Of a stretch of DNA of 64,000 nucleotides, positions 18,271-27,807 are shown one piece after another; position 1 is the stretch's first letter; every line of letters begins with the position of its first letter. Source of the stretch: Actinomycetota bacterium (lineage in GTDB: Bacteria > Actinomycetota > Acidimicrobiia > Acidimicrobiales > MedAcidi-G1); contig JABHCN010000020.1 of NCBI GenBank assembly GCA_018673475.1, forward strand, positions 48,571 through 112,570, given 5' to 3'. The notes beneath the pieces were generated by a model that made no database searches, was not told where the DNA came from, and worked only from the letters and a program-made list of their open reading frames with translations. The position numbers and the translations under genes were made by a program.

Positions 18271-18737
18271 TGGTCACCTCCGGCTGGAACAGCCTCGGGC
18301 GCCTCGCTGGAGCCGTTGTCGTCTGTGACAAGGTCGACGGCGTCCAGTGTCATCTCGTCGACTGCCTCGAACTCGGCGTCGCCCGTGGATCCGGGTGGTG
18401 GGGCCGTCGGACGCGGCGGTGGGCCATCGGCCCGCGGTGCACGGTCGTCGCCCCGGCGCTCACGTCGCTGGGTGGTGACACGGTTGGTGTAGGGGATGAG
18501 CGCCATCTCGCGGGCGTTCTTGACGGCCCGTGCAACATGCCGCTGCTGGCCGGCGTCGTTGCCGCTGATGCGCCGTGCCTTGATCTTTGCCCGCTCGGAC
18601 ACGAACTTGCGTAGCAGGTCGATGTCCTTGTAATCGACGTACTCGATCTTGCCGATCGTCAGGGCGCTGATCTTCTTCTTGCCGCGGCGCGTGACCTTCT
18701 TGGGCTTGGCGCGTCGGGAGTTTGACTTTCGTGCCAT
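18267..18737 (-). CDS. rpsR: Ribosomal protein bS18 with a long C-terminal extension
   Basis: 156 residues, about twice the usual 75-90. The first 90 residues are bS18 ([49 protein letters not shown]). After residue 95 there is a Pro/Arg-rich linker and a strongly acidic tail ([20 protein letters not shown]). The frame runs cleanly into rplI, and the rplI ribosome-binding site is inside it, so the tail is probably translated. Its start ATG overlaps the ssb stop (TAATG). Confidence 0.93.
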   Translation of the reverse strand: MARKSNSRRAKPKKVTRRGKKKISALTIGKIEYVDYKDIDLLRKFVSERAKIKARRISGNDAGQQRHVARAVKNAREMALIPYTNRVTTQRRERRGDDRAPRADGPPPRPTAPPPGSTGDAEFEAVDEMTLDAVDLVTDDNGSSEAPEAVPAGGDQ

Positions 18738-19174
18738 TAGAAGGGCTCCTCATCGGTCGAGTGGGTAGGTGCCGGACCGGGTGCCGGACTCCCTCCGGAC
18801 GCAGCCGAACCACCGGCTTCGCCCTTGAACTCGGTTCGGGTCACATCGGCAGTTGCCCAACGGAGGCTGGGAGCGACCTCGTCTGCGATGACCTCAACCT
18901 TTGAGCGGCGCTCACCGTTGTCGTTCTCCCAGGTCTGCTGATCGAGGCGGCCGTAGACCACCACGCGGTTTCCCTTGCTGAGTGATTCGGCGACGTTCTC
19001 GGCCAGATCGCGCCAGCAGGTGATGTCGAAGAACGAAACCGACTCCTCGCCATCTCGGTTCTTGCGGTTCCATGCCAGGCCAAAATTGGCCACTGCGATA
19101 CCAGCAGGAGTAAACCGAAGCTCGGGGTCGCGGGTGATGTTTCCGACCAGGGTGACGGTGTTGTCAAATGCCAT
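18737..19174 (-). CDS. ssb: Single-stranded DNA-binding protein SSB
   Basis: 145 residues. OB fold at the N-terminus ([52 protein letters not shown]), then a short Gly/Ala/Pro linker and the acidic tip DEEPF that binds partner proteins. It covers single-stranded DNA during replication and repair. Between rpsF and rpsR, as in most bacteria. Confidence 0.95.
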   Translation of the reverse strand: MAFDNTVTLVGNITRDPELRFTPAGIAVANFGLAWNRKNRDGEESVSFFDITCWRDLAENVAESLSKGNRVVVYGRLDQQTWENDNGERRSKVEVIADEVAPSLRWATADVTRTEFKGEAGGSAASGGSPAPGPAPTHSTDEEPF

Positions 19175-19189
19175 GTGATTGTTCCTTTC

Positions 19190-19546
19190 TCAGCCGACGT
19201 CTGCCGGCTCGGCCTCGCCAATGAGACCACGTCGCGTGGCCTCGTCGTCGGGGAGGCGCATGATCTTGTGGCGGACAACGTCGCTGCGGTCCGCAAGTCG
19301 GAGAATCCGATCGGTGGAGGCCAGATCGTTGGCCTCGGTCACGACCTCGAGGACGACATAGAAGCCCTCCCATTTGTGGTCGATCTGGTAGGCGAAGCGC
19401 CGGCGACCCCACGGCTCGGTGTCGAGCACGGTCGGGACGCGGCCACCTTCGGCCTCGATGTTGGTGGTGACCTGGTCCTGCCAGGCCGCAACGGCCTCCT
19501 CGTCGAGGTCGCCGTTGTAGATGATCATCAGTTCGTAGACCCGCAT
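19190..19546 (-). CDS. rpsF: Ribosomal protein bS6
   Basis: 118 residues. YELMIIYNGDLDEEAV start, GRRRFAYQIDHKWEGFYVVLE core and the LRLADRSDVVRHKIMR end are typical. A strong AGGAGGTG ribosome-binding site lies ten bases before the ATG. First gene of the rpsF-ssb-rpsR-rplI operon. The 230 bases upstream contain GC-rich self-complementary stretches (GGGCCCGGGGCCCC near 19578-19592) that could be part of an mRNA leader; I did not recognise a defined S6/S18 leader. Confidence 0.95.
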   Translation of the reverse strand: MRVYELMIIYNGDLDEEAVAAWQDQVTTNIEAEGGRVPTVLDTEPWGRRRFAYQIDHKWEGFYVVLEVVTEANDLASTDRILRLADRSDVVRHKIMRLPDDEATRRGLIGEAEPADVG

Positions 19547-19777
19547 GGCAGGTACTCACCTCCTGTGGACAGGGACCCTGACGGGCCCGGGGCCCCGTAA
19601 GGGGCAGGGGGACATGTTGTCGTACTTCTCGGGGAGAAGCGATCAAAGGCTACCGGCAGCGGTGTTGGATCCACGCCGCCATCCTGTCAGAGGGGTGTGA
19701 CAGCCATCTCTCCCGTTGCAGAGACGGAGGGCAGGCACCATGGCACCTCGACAAGGAAGATGGTGAAGCCCTACCGC

Positions 19778-20629
19778 TCAGACTCCGCCGTACAGGCCCA
19801 GCGACTCGGCGTCCTCGTCGCTGAGGCGGTAGCTCTCCTCGGCAGAGGGAAACGAGCCAGACCGCACATCGTCGGCAAACCGGGTGAGGGCACCAACCCC
19901 TTCAGAGTGCAGGTCGGCATATCGCCGAACAAATCTGGGGCGAATGTTCTGCTCGATGCCGAGCACATCGTGAAACACCAGCACCTGCCCATCACAATCG
20001 GGTCCGGCACCTATGCCGATAGTGGGAACGTCAACTGACCCGGTAACCATCGCCGCGACCTGGTCGGGCACCCCTTCGAGCACGATCGCAAAGCACCCCG
20101 CGTGAGCCAGTGCCTTGGCGGCTGCCACCAGATCGAGTGCCGCTGCGGCGCTCCGCCCCTGGACCCTGAATCCGCCCATTGCATTCACCGACTGCGGGGT
20201 GAGGCCGATGTGGCCCATAACAGGAATCTCAGCCGCAACCAGCGCCTCAACCATCGGCAGGCGCCTCCGGCCACCTTCCAACTTCACCGCCCCGGCTCCG
20301 GCACGAATGAGGGTTGCCGCATTGGCGAGAGTGTCCGCGGTCGAGACGTGGAAGCTCATCCACGGCATGTCGGCGACCACCAACGAAGAGGGCCTGGCAC
20401 GCGACACGGCTGCCGTGTGGTGGGCGATGTCGTCCACGGTCACCTGAAGGGTGTTCTCGTAGCCGAGGACGACCATTGCCACCGAGTCGCCCACGAGGAT
20501 CAAATCGGCACCAGCCTCGTCGACCATGCGTGCACCGGGGGCGTCGTAGGCGGTGACCATCACAAGTGGTTCAGCTCCGTCGACAACCTTGCGCGTACGT
20601 ACAGCGGGAACGGTGCACTTCATTGCCAT
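19778..20629 (-). CDS. panB: PanB: 3-methyl-2-oxobutanoate hydroxymethyltransferase
   Basis: 283 residues. Makes ketopantoate for pantothenate and CoA. TIM-barrel motifs: MVTAYDAPGARMVDEAGAD, ILVGDSVAMVVLGYENTL (metal-binding DS), VKLEGG, MGHIGLTPQSVNAMGGFRVQG and IGIGAGPDCDGQVLVFHDVLG. ATG 20629, then a second ATG two codons later. Alone on its strand between rpsF and the DUF5318 gene; no panC is next to it. Confidence 0.95.
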   Translation of the reverse strand: MAMKCTVPAVRTRKVVDGAEPLVMVTAYDAPGARMVDEAGADLILVGDSVAMVVLGYENTLQVTVDDIAHHTAAVSRARPSSLVVADMPWMSFHVSTADTLANAATLIRAGAGAVKLEGGRRRLPMVEALVAAEIPVMGHIGLTPQSVNAMGGFRVQGRSAAAALDLVAAAKALAHAGCFAIVLEGVPDQVAAMVTGSVDVPTIGIGAGPDCDGQVLVFHDVLGIEQNIRPRFVRRYADLHSEGVGALTRFADDVRSGSFPSAEESYRLSDEDAESLGLYGGV

Positions 20630-20698
20630 GATCGTCCTCCTTGCCGTCCAGCGCCATTCGGCTGCCGGCGGTATGGGAAGGCTAACAGCAACGAGTGC

Positions 20699-21118
20699 CT
20701 AGGGCTGGCCCCGACCCATCGAGGTGATCCGCACAAGGTGGTTCCACCCACAACCTGCACACACCTCGACCACGTAGGCGGACAGGTCGGCACGACGCCC
20801 ATCGAGCCTCGCCAACTCACCGGGGGTGGAGATACAGCGCCCATGGGACGGCAACCTCGGCCCGAACACGTAGGTGACGTGGGCCACCTCGTGTTCCTCA
20901 CAGATCGGACACGTCTCGGTGGTCGGGGTGCCGCACTCGACAGCGTTACGCCGAAGCATCGGCTGGGCATCACAGACAAGATCCGTTGCGAGGTTCCCGA
21001 CCCGCCAGGCGTTGACCGTGGTCTGTCGAGCCAGGCGGTAGTCGACGTCTGCCGGCCGCCGGGCAGGGACCAGCCCCTGATGTGCCTGACCCAGTTGACC
21101 CGTCTGGCTCCTTACCAT
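20699..21118 (-). CDS. DUF5318 family protein with zinc-ribbon-like cysteines
   Basis: 139 residues from ATG 21118. The frame is open further upstream, but conserved sequence begins only at VDYRLARQTTVNAW. It has CPIC (Cys-x2-Cys) in the middle and CAGCGWNHLV near the end, which together look like a zinc ribbon, and the HVTYVFGPRL segment typical of the actinobacterial DUF5318 family. Function unknown. It lies close to the CCA transferase gene, in line with the actinobacterial near-origin order. Confidence 0.8.
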   Translation of the reverse strand: MVRSQTGQLGQAHQGLVPARRPADVDYRLARQTTVNAWRVGNLATDLVCDAQPMLRRNAVECGTPTTETCPICEEHEVAHVTYVFGPRLPSHGRCISTPGELARLDGRRADLSAYVVEVCAGCGWNHLVRITSMGRGQP

Positions 21119-21186
21119 CGCGCCACTGTAGGGCAAGCCCGCGGTCCGGTCCGGAAGAGCCGTGTCAACCGGTGGAAAGGGCCGGG

Positions 21187-22434
21187 TCAGATGCGATCGG
21201 CCCACCAGGCCGATAGCCGTGTGGCCGCCTCGTCTCGGTCGAGACGGCCCTCGCTGAGGCGGAGGTCTGTGAGCCATGCCAGAGCCTCTCCCACCTGGGT
21301 TCCGGGCTCGAGACCCAACAGGTCCATGACAGCGGCACCGTCCAGTGGAGGACCCAGGTCGTTGAGTTCTCCGGCGGAATCGAGTCGGCTCACGACGTCT
21401 GCAAGATCTCCGTCATCCAACCCGAGTGCCGCAGCCAGACGGAGGGACGGGTAGAGCATGTCGCCTGCGCGCGCCACCAGGCGTCGAGCGGCCTCATCGG
21501 ACCACCCCGGCTCGCCGGCATTTGAGATCTCGTCAATCGTGTACAGCATGCTCATCAGGTCCGAGGTGTCACGGCCCGACATCCGCAGACCCGTGGCCAT
21601 CCCACGTAGGGCGGCGGCCCCGATCACCTGGCCCAGGACCGCCAGACGCATCAGGGGTTCAGCTGGTGCCCCGGCCATCTGGCTCAGGACCTCCGAGAGG
21701 GCCAGTTCATCGAGGTCGGAGACCCCGGGAAGTACATGACCGATGAGCCCGGCGTCGACCAGCAACGCCAGCCCGGGGCCGGGGTCAGGTAGATCAAGGA
21801 GTCGGAACAACTCGACGCACCTTCGTTCAGCAGACACGATTTCCATCCGGTCGGCGAGGCTCGTTGCGGCCTCGACCAGGCCCGGCACAGGGGTGAGGCC
21901 CAGACCGGCCACAAAGCGGGCAGCCCGCATCATGCGAAGCGGATCATCGGCGAACGAGATCTCGGGGTCCAACGGCGTCCGCAGCAACCCGGCCCCGAGG
22001 TCGGAACGACCGCCGTGTGGGTCGTGGAGGACCCCGTCGACCACGTCGACCGCCATGGCATTCACGGTGAAGTCGCGCCTCACCAGATCCGCAGCCAGGT
22101 CCGTCGAGTAGGAGACATCCGGCTTGCGGGAGTCGGACGTGTAGTCCTCGGCGCGGTGGGTCGTGATCTCGATCGTGCGACCATCCAGCCTCACCCCGAC
22201 CGTGCCAAACCTCTCGCCCTGCAACCACACGGCGTCGACGATGCCGTCCACCAGGGACTTCACCTGGTCGGGTGTGGCATCGGTGGTCAGGTCCAGGTCC
22301 GGCGTTTCGACCTGCCTGCCCATCAGCTCGTCACGGACCACCCCACCAACCAGGTAGAGACGGTGGCCCGCCCTGCTGAACCGGTCGGAGAGAGGTGCAA
22401 CCGCCCTGCGTTGCTCATCGAACGACCCGCTCAT
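21187..22434 (-). CDS. CCA-adding tRNA nucleotidyltransferase / PcnA-type
   Basis: 415 residues. Class II nucleotidyltransferase head: LYLVGGVVRDELMGRQ (GGxVRD), the DLDLTTD metal Asp pair, and ADDPLRMMRAARFVAGLGL in the body domain. It adds or repairs the tRNA 3' CCA; five of the seven tRNA genes in this window lack encoded CCA. No HD phosphohydrolase motif was seen in the tail. Its start overlaps the HDAC-like gene stop (ATGA). Confidence 0.9.
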   Translation of the reverse strand: MSGSFDEQRRAVAPLSDRFSRAGHRLYLVGGVVRDELMGRQVETPDLDLTTDATPDQVKSLVDGIVDAVWLQGERFGTVGVRLDGRTIEITTHRAEDYTSDSRKPDVSYSTDLAADLVRRDFTVNAMAVDVVDGVLHDPHGGRSDLGAGLLRTPLDPEISFADDPLRMMRAARFVAGLGLTPVPGLVEAATSLADRMEIVSAERRCVELFRLLDLPDPGPGLALLVDAGLIGHVLPGVSDLDELALSEVLSQMAGAPAEPLMRLAVLGQVIGAAALRGMATGLRMSGRDTSDLMSMLYTIDEISNAGEPGWSDEAARRLVARAGDMLYPSLRLAAALGLDDGDLADVVSRLDSAGELNDLGPPLDGAAVMDLLGLEPGTQVGEALAWLTDLRLSEGRLDRDEAATRLSAWWADRI

Positions 22435-23438
22435 GTGCCAACCCCGTGGAGTTCCACCACATGGTCGACCACATCACAACCAGGACCCTCACCGCTCGAC
22501 GGCTCGGGCCTGTGGTCCACCCCGACGACCGCGGCCAGGGATGCGCCGGCCGAATCGGCGAGAGCACCGAGGTCGTAGCCTCCCTCGAGAAACATGACGC
22601 AACGCCCGGTCGGTACCAGGCCCACGATGCGGGCAATCAGGTCGGCAAAGTCCCCTGACGTCAGGCCCAGGTTCGAGAGGGGATCCAGCCGGTGTCCGTC
22701 GAAACCGGCCGAAACCAGCAGCCAGGCGGGATCAAACCTCTCTATAGCTGGAACGACGACGGCATCAAGACCGTAGCGGTAGGTGTCGCCGGCAGCACCG
22801 GCAGGCAGAGGCATGTTGAGCGTCGTACCCGCCCCGTCACCCTCGCCGGTCTCGTCGATTCTGCCGGTTCCCGGATACAGGGGCCACTGGTGCAGCGAGA
22901 CGAACAGAACCCGGCCATCGCCGTAGAAGATGTCCTGTGTGCCGTTGCCGTGGTGGGCATCAATGTCAACCACCGCCACCCGCTCGCCGGATGCGGCCAA
23001 CGAGGCCGCTGTAACCGCCACATTGTTGACGAGACAAAACCCCATCGATGTCGTGCCGGTGGCGTGGTGGCCGGGTGGTCTCACCGCACAGAACGCCACA
23101 TCAGCCTCGCCCTGCCTGAGCGCCTCGACCGCCACCAGCCCAGCCCCCGCCGCCAACCGTGCGCCCTCCCAGGATCGGGCACCCATGTAGGTGTCGATGT
23201 CAACCTGTCCACCACCGGATGCGTGAAGCTCCTCGAGGTGGTTGAGTTGCGCCGCTGAATGACAGCGAAGCAGATCGGCGTCGGTGGCCGGGACGGGCTC
23301 GCGTCCGACGATCGCCTCGGCCACACCCGCAGCCTCGATTCCCGACCAGACAGCCTCGAGGCGTGCCGGCCTCTCGGGGTGGCTCCGCTCCCTGCGATGA
23401 TCGAGGAACCGTTCGTCTGTCACCATCAGCACGGTCAC
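22431..23438 (-). CDS. Histone-deacetylase superfamily amidohydrolase
   Basis: 335 residues. Zinc-dependent deacetylase fold with RPPGHHA (paired catalytic His), DIDAHHGNGTQ (zinc Asp/His), SAGFDGHRLDPL (second zinc Asp) and LEGGYD. Bacterial members remove acetyl groups from polyamines, acetoin-related proteins or other small molecules; the substrate here is unknown. The start is GTG 23438. It overlaps the CCA transferase gene and is probably cotranscribed with it. Confidence 0.9.
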   Translation of the reverse strand: MTVLMVTDERFLDHRRERSHPERPARLEAVWSGIEAAGVAEAIVGREPVPATDADLLRCHSAAQLNHLEELHASGGGQVDIDTYMGARSWEGARLAAGAGLVAVEALRQGEADVAFCAVRPPGHHATGTTSMGFCLVNNVAVTAASLAASGERVAVVDIDAHHGNGTQDIFYGDGRVLFVSLHQWPLYPGTGRIDETGEGDGAGTTLNMPLPAGAAGDTYRYGLDAVVVPAIERFDPAWLLVSAGFDGHRLDPLSNLGLTSGDFADLIARIVGLVPTGRCVMFLEGGYDLGALADSAGASLAAVVGVDHRPEPSSGEGPGCDVVDHVVELHGVGT

Positions 23439-23584
23439 GCGCCGAGCGTAACCGGCAGCCCGGGACCAGCGGAGTGGACCTTCCGGTCGTGGTCGTCAGG
23501 GCGGCTGGAAAGGCTCGGAAACCGTAGGGTGGGTCGATCACCGACAGACCACCAGAGACGTCATCCGACACGCCCACACGGACT

Positions 23585-24316
23585 GTGTCCGCCACGCATG
23601 GCGGCACGCGCTTCCGACACGGCCCCTGGCACGGATCAGCCACAACCGCCCAGGTCGTTCCCATCGGCGGAGGCACTGTCGACCACGCGGCAGTCGGGGA
23701 GATTTCGAATCTAATCCTGGGCCTCGGGTTCCACAGGATTCTGACAGCTGCACTGGTACCACACGACCAGGCGCCCTTCCTGGAGTTCGGATACCAGGTA
23801 CACGAACCCCTCCGACTCCTCGAACTGAACCTGGATCCCAACAGGATCGGCCGATCGACCAGACCCACCAGGCGCATGCGGCGCCGTGATATCGCTGCCA
23901 GCCTCGCAATCGACGTCGCCTCGTTCACCAATTTCTGGCAATTCGACGCAGACGCCCTCGACGAGGCCATCTCGGCCACGCCCACCAGCCGCCGCCGGGT
24001 GGTCCGCTCCGATCGGGTGGTCCTCGGCTACGCCATAACCGGTCACGCTGGCCGAACCGGCTTCATCCAGAGGCTCGCCGTCGACCCCGACAGCAGAAGA
24101 GCCGGTGTCGGCGGCACCCTTCTCACGGACGGGTTGGCCTGGCTGCACACCAGAGGAGCAGAAGGCGTCCTCGTCAACACCCAGCCCGAGAACGAAGCGG
24201 CCCTGGCCCTGTACGCCCGGTTCGGCTTCGTCGAACGCCCCGGAGGACTCGCCGTTCTCTGTCTCGAGGGTTCACCCCCGCGACTACGCTCCGCCCATAG
24301 CAAGGAGACTCCATGA
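23585..24316 (+). CDS. GNAT-family N-acetyltransferase
   Basis: 243 residues from GTG 23585, the first start after an in-frame stop at 23525. The acetyl-CoA site is clear: FIQRLAVDPDSRRAGVGGTLL (the R-x-x-G-x-G/A loop) followed by GVLVNTQPENEAALALYARFGF. The N-terminal 110 residues look like a second, degenerate GNAT-like half. The substrate is unknown. Its stop overlaps the degV start by four bases. Confidence 0.85.
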   Translation: MSATHGGTRFRHGPWHGSATTAQVVPIGGGTVDHAAVGEISNLILGLGFHRILTAALVPHDQAPFLEFGYQVHEPLRLLELNLDPNRIGRSTRPTRRMRRRDIAASLAIDVASFTNFWQFDADALDEAISATPTSRRRVVRSDRVVLGYAITGHAGRTGFIQRLAVDPDSRRAGVGGTLLTDGLAWLHTRGAEGVLVNTQPENEAALALYARFGFVERPGGLAVLCLEGSPPRLRSAHSKETP

Positions 24317-25149
24317 CCGTCAGAATTGTCACCGACAGCGCCTGCGACCTCAGCAACGACGAGGTCTCGTCACTCGGAATCGACGTGGTGCCTCTGAGCA
24401 TCCGATTCGGCGAACAGCAATTTCTAGACCGCGACGAACTAAGCGTCGAGGACTTCTACTCACGGATGGCCGCCAGCGACGACCTGCCACAGACCGCTGC
24501 ACCGGCGCCTGGTGCATTCGAGGCCACGTTCCGCAGACGGCTCGATGAGGGTGCCGACTCCATCGTGTGCATCAACCTCTCGGCGGGGCTCTCAGCGACC
24601 CTGCAGTCAGCCGAGACCGGTGCCCGCGACCTGAATGCCGACATCCGGTTGATCGACAGCAGGTCAATCACCGGTGGTCTCGGCACGATGGTGCTCGCAG
24701 CGGCCAGAGCCGCCAACGACGGGGCCTCGGCCGACGAGATCGTGGCGCTGGTCGAGGACCTGAGTGCCCGCACCCATGTCTACGGAGCCATTGACACCCT
24801 CGAGAACCTCAAGAAGGGCGGACGTATCGGCAACGCCCAGGCCCTGCTCGGAAGCGTCCTCTCGATCAAGCCCCTCATCGACATCAGTACAGGGGTTGTC
24901 GAAGAGGCAGGCAGACAGCGCACCCGTAAGAAGTCCCTGGGCTGGCTCAGGGACAAGGTTGCAGAGCACGGCAGTGCCCTCTCAAACCTGTCGGTAATGC
25001 ACGCGCAGGCTGACGACATCAACGTTCTTCTCGAGATGCTGGCCCCGCTGGTTGACCTGGCCGACACGAGGGTCGGTGTCATCGGTCCGGTTGTTGCGAG
25101 CCACGGCGGCCCGGGCGTCGTCGGAATGTGCTTCACGCTCGAAAGTTGA
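24313..25149 (+). CDS. DegV-family fatty-acid-binding protein
   Basis: 278 residues. VRIVTDSACDLSNDEVSSLGI start, TAAPAPGAFEATF, and RSITGGLGTMVLAAARA are DegV motifs; the fold binds one fatty acid and hands it to fatty-acid kinase. AAGGAG lies seven bases before ATG 24313. No dak/fakA-like kinase gene is in this window. Its stop overlaps the TTG proposed for the pseudokinase. Confidence 0.92.
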   Translation: MTVRIVTDSACDLSNDEVSSLGIDVVPLSIRFGEQQFLDRDELSVEDFYSRMAASDDLPQTAAPAPGAFEATFRRRLDEGADSIVCINLSAGLSATLQSAETGARDLNADIRLIDSRSITGGLGTMVLAAARAANDGASADEIVALVEDLSARTHVYGAIDTLENLKKGGRIGNAQALLGSVLSIKPLIDISTGVVEEAGRQRTRKKSLGWLRDKVAEHGSALSNLSVMHAQADDINVLLEMLAPLVDLADTRVGVIGPVVASHGGPGVVGMCFTLES

Positions 25150-25925
25150 TTGCTTCCGGCACCATCATCGGTCGCCGGTACCGACTCACAGACCACGTAT
25201 CTGACACCCCCAGCGCCGAAGTCTGGCGTGGTCGCGACGAGGTGCTCCAGCGACCTGTGGCAGTCAAGTTTGTCCGGTCCGGCGATGTACCAACCGGAGC
25301 CGGCCGGCTGGCGGTAACGGGCGCTGTGGCCGTCTACGACACGCTCAGCCACGAGGGCCTGGCAGTGGTGGTGTCAGAGTGGGTCGATGCCTGGCCGCTT
25401 GACCGGGTGCTCGAACAAGAAATCACCCTCCGGCCCACCGACGTCGTCGAGATCCTGACCGGGGTGGCAGGGATCCTTGCTGATGCCCATGCACTCGGTG
25501 TTCCCCATGGCTCGGTAAGGCCATCCAACGTCCTTGTCGCAGACGACGGAACCGTCCATCTAACCGATTTTCGGGGACGGGCCGGTGGAGTCGAACCGTT
25601 CGACCCGGCTCCCGACATCGCCGGGCTCGGGATCGTCATGGCATCGCTGCTCTCGCGATGCCGACGAGACTCGGTTCCACCCCACCTGATCGACCTCATG
25701 GATCGCCTGGAATCATCTGACCCGGCCCGGGTTCCCGGCCTGCTCGAGTTCAGGTTGGCCCTGGCGCCCCTGAAGAAGACGGGTACAGGCCGCAACACCG
25801 GTCGCTGGCTGATCGCCATCGCCGCCCTGATCGCCACAGTCGCCGTCGCCTCGGCAGCCTCGAAGATCCTCTACGGCGACGATGTGTCGCCAGACAGGCC
25901 GGGCGGGGTACAGGTCGACGGCTGA
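25146..25925 (+). CDS. Membrane-anchored Ser/Thr pseudokinase (MurJ-less relative of the MviN pseudokinase domain)
   Basis: 259 residues from TTG 25146, overlapping the degV stop; an ORF start at 25128 is also possible. A kinase fold is visible: RYRLTDHV at the N-terminus, Lys41 in PVAVKFV, and PHGSVRPSNVLVADDGTVHLTDFRGR. The catalytic HRD is replaced by HGS (121-123), DFG by DFR, and the Gly-rich loop is lost, so phosphotransfer is unlikely. One transmembrane helix lies near residues 224-245, followed by a short outside tail. In mycobacteria a similar pseudokinase is fused to the MurJ flippase (Rv3910) next to trxB-trxC-cwlM, the same neighbourhood as here. Confidence 0.75.
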   Translation: MIASGTIIGRRYRLTDHVSDTPSAEVWRGRDEVLQRPVAVKFVRSGDVPTGAGRLAVTGAVAVYDTLSHEGLAVVVSEWVDAWPLDRVLEQEITLRPTDVVEILTGVAGILADAHALGVPHGSVRPSNVLVADDGTVHLTDFRGRAGGVEPFDPAPDIAGLGIVMASLLSRCRRDSVPPHLIDLMDRLESSDPARVPGLLEFRLALAPLKKTGTGRNTGRWLIAIAALIATVAVASAASKILYGDDVSPDRPGGVQVDG

Positions 25926-25989
25926 ACCGTGGCAACTGGGAGGTCCCGTGTCCGATCGGCTGTCCCGGGGTGCGCTGTAGGCTCAGGCC

Positions 25990-26328
25990 ATGCCCGAACC
26001 GACCGGCACCGAACCGGAATCAGGGCCGTCAGACGAAGGCCGCGACTGGGCGGTTGCCGCTACGGACCGTGTCGTCGAGGTCGTGGACCGCATCAGGTCC
26101 GTAACCACCCAGCCCGCCCTCACAGCCACGCGTGGCATCGTCTACGGGCTGCTGGCAGGTATCTGCCTCATCGCCCTCGTGGTTCTCCTCTTCCTTGGAA
26201 TATTTCGCCTTCTCGACGTGGTTATCCCAGGTGAGAGCTGGTCGGCCCACCTGGTACTGGGTTCCGCGCTCTGCCTCGTCGGATCCCTGTTGTGGACCCG
26301 TCGACATGCGGGCCCCCAGGGTGGCTGA
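25990..26328 (+). CDS. Small membrane protein, probable two helices
   Basis: 112 residues. The polar N-terminal 45 residues are followed by two hydrophobic stretches: GIVYGLLAGICLIALVVLLFL and ending HLVLGSALCLVGSLLW. It lies between the pseudokinase and trxB, all in one direction. Resembles phage-holin-like or generic actinobacterial membrane proteins, but I cannot name a family. Confidence 0.7.
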   Translation: MPEPTGTEPESGPSDEGRDWAVAATDRVVEVVDRIRSVTTQPALTATRGIVYGLLAGICLIALVVLLFLGIFRLLDVVIPGESWSAHLVLGSALCLVGSLLWTRRHAGPQGG

Positions 26329-26364
26329 CCCGGCCAGGCGTTCATGAATCCAACTGGAGATCAC

Positions 26365-27327
26365 ATGTCTGTTGCATCACGTCGGGTTGTCATCATCGGC
26401 TCGGGTCCTGCCGGCCTCACCGCCGCCATCTACGCCGCCAGAGCCGACCTGGAACCGTTGGTTATCGAGGGTGAGCCCTCGTCGACAAGCGATCAACCGG
26501 GTGGCCAGTTGATGCTGACCACCGAGGTCGAGAACTTCCCAGGCTTTCCCGAGGGTGTCACCGGCCCACAGCTGATGGCCGACATGCGTGCCCAGGCGGC
26601 CCGATTCGGCGCCGAACTGGTCAGCCGGCGCGTCACCCGTGTGGACCTGTCCGAGAGGCCCTTCAAGGTCTGGATCGGCGATCCCGACCTGCCCACCCCC
26701 ACCCACCTGGCCGAGTCGCTCATCGTCTCCACCGGAGCCCAGTCGATCATGTTGGGCCTCGAAGCCGAACAACGGCTCATCGGGCACGGTCTCTCCACCT
26801 GTGCCACCTGCGACGGGTTCTTTTTCAGAGGTCAGGAGATCGCTGTCGTCGGGGGCGGCGACTCTGCGATCGAGGAGGCGACGTTTCTCACCAAGTTCGC
26901 CAGCAGGGTCACGATCATCCACCGCCGCGATGAACTGCGGGCATCCAAGATCATGCAGCAGAGGGCCTTTGACAACCCGAAGATCGACTTCGCTTGGAAC
27001 AGCACTGTCGACGACATTCTGGGCGAGTCCGTGGTCTCCGGCCTGCGCCTCCGCGACACGGTCACCAATGAACTTCGCGAGCTTCCGGTCACCGGTGTGT
27101 TCGTGGCCATTGGCCACAGACCCAACTCGGGTCTCTTCGCAGGCCAACTCGACATGGACGACAACGGCTACCTGGTCACAGGTCCAGACCGGTCAACGAC
27201 AAACGTCGAAGGCGTCTTTGCCTGCGGCGACGTCCAGGACCACACCTACCGGCAGGCCATCACCGCAGCCGCCTCCGGGTGCATGGCGGCCATCGACACC
27301 GAGCGCTGGCTCGAAGACCTTCACTGA
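26365..27327 (+). CDS. trxB: Thioredoxin reductase
   Basis: 320 residues from ATG 26365, which has GGAG five bases upstream; the ATG at 26344 is an alternative. FAD loop [11 protein letters not shown], active-site CATC (Cys146/Cys149), NADPH loop [12 protein letters not shown] and the C-terminal [10 protein letters not shown]. Reduces thioredoxin with NADPH. trxA follows after 112 bases. Confidence 0.95.
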   Translation: MSVASRRVVIIGSGPAGLTAAIYAARADLEPLVIEGEPSSTSDQPGGQLMLTTEVENFPGFPEGVTGPQLMADMRAQAARFGAELVSRRVTRVDLSERPFKVWIGDPDLPTPTHLAESLIVSTGAQSIMLGLEAEQRLIGHGLSTCATCDGFFFRGQEIAVVGGGDSAIEEATFLTKFASRVTIIHRRDELRASKIMQQRAFDNPKIDFAWNSTVDDILGESVVSGLRLRDTVTNELRELPVTGVFVAIGHRPNSGLFAGQLDMDDNGYLVTGPDRSTTNVEGVFACGDVQDHTYRQAITAAASGCMAAIDTERWLEDLH

Positions 27328-27439
27328 CCACGGCGCCAACTCCGGAGCATGGCCGGATGTCACACTTCAACCCCATCCGAACTCTGATCGGATAGAACAC
27401 ACAGTCAACGAATCGACCCTATAGAGACGAGACACCACC

Positions 27440-27766
27440 ATGGCAGGAGCAATCACCAACCTGACCGACAGCACGTTCGACGAGGAGATCGGTTCGTCCA
27501 GCGGCCCGGTGCTGGTCGACTTCTGGGCCGAATGGTGTGGCCCGTGCAAGATGATCGCGCCGATCCTCGAAGAGATCGCCGACGAGCAGGCGGGCTCTCT
27601 CAGCGTGGCAAAGGTCAACGTCGACGACTCCCCCAACCTGGCCCAGCGTTTCGGCGTCATGAGCATTCCAACCCTGATCCTCTTTGACAGCGGCGAGCCT
27701 GCCAAGCGTCTCGTCGGTGCCAAGGGCAAGCCCCAACTGCTTGAGGAACTGGCTGATTTCATCTAG
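27440..27766 (+). CDS. trxA: Thioredoxin
   Basis: 108 residues with the active site WCGPC (Cys33, Cys36) after VDFWAE, the cis-Pro loop MSIPTLILF, and the usual length. Substrate of the reductase encoded just upstream. A gap of 112 bases separates the genes; it may hold a second promoter but none was clear. Confidence 0.96.
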   Translation: MAGAITNLTDSTFDEEIGSSSGPVLVDFWAEWCGPCKMIAPILEEIADEQAGSLSVAKVNVDDSPNLAQRFGVMSIPTLILFDSGEPAKRLVGAKGKPQLLEELADFI

Positions 27767-27807
27767 GCCAACACTCACCGCATCACCTTCCGTGCAGCCG
27801 GACACCG

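Noticed and set aside
20102..21454. 450-residue plus-strand frame
   Set aside because: Antisense to panB, DUF5318 and the CCA transferase, all with clear family motifs.
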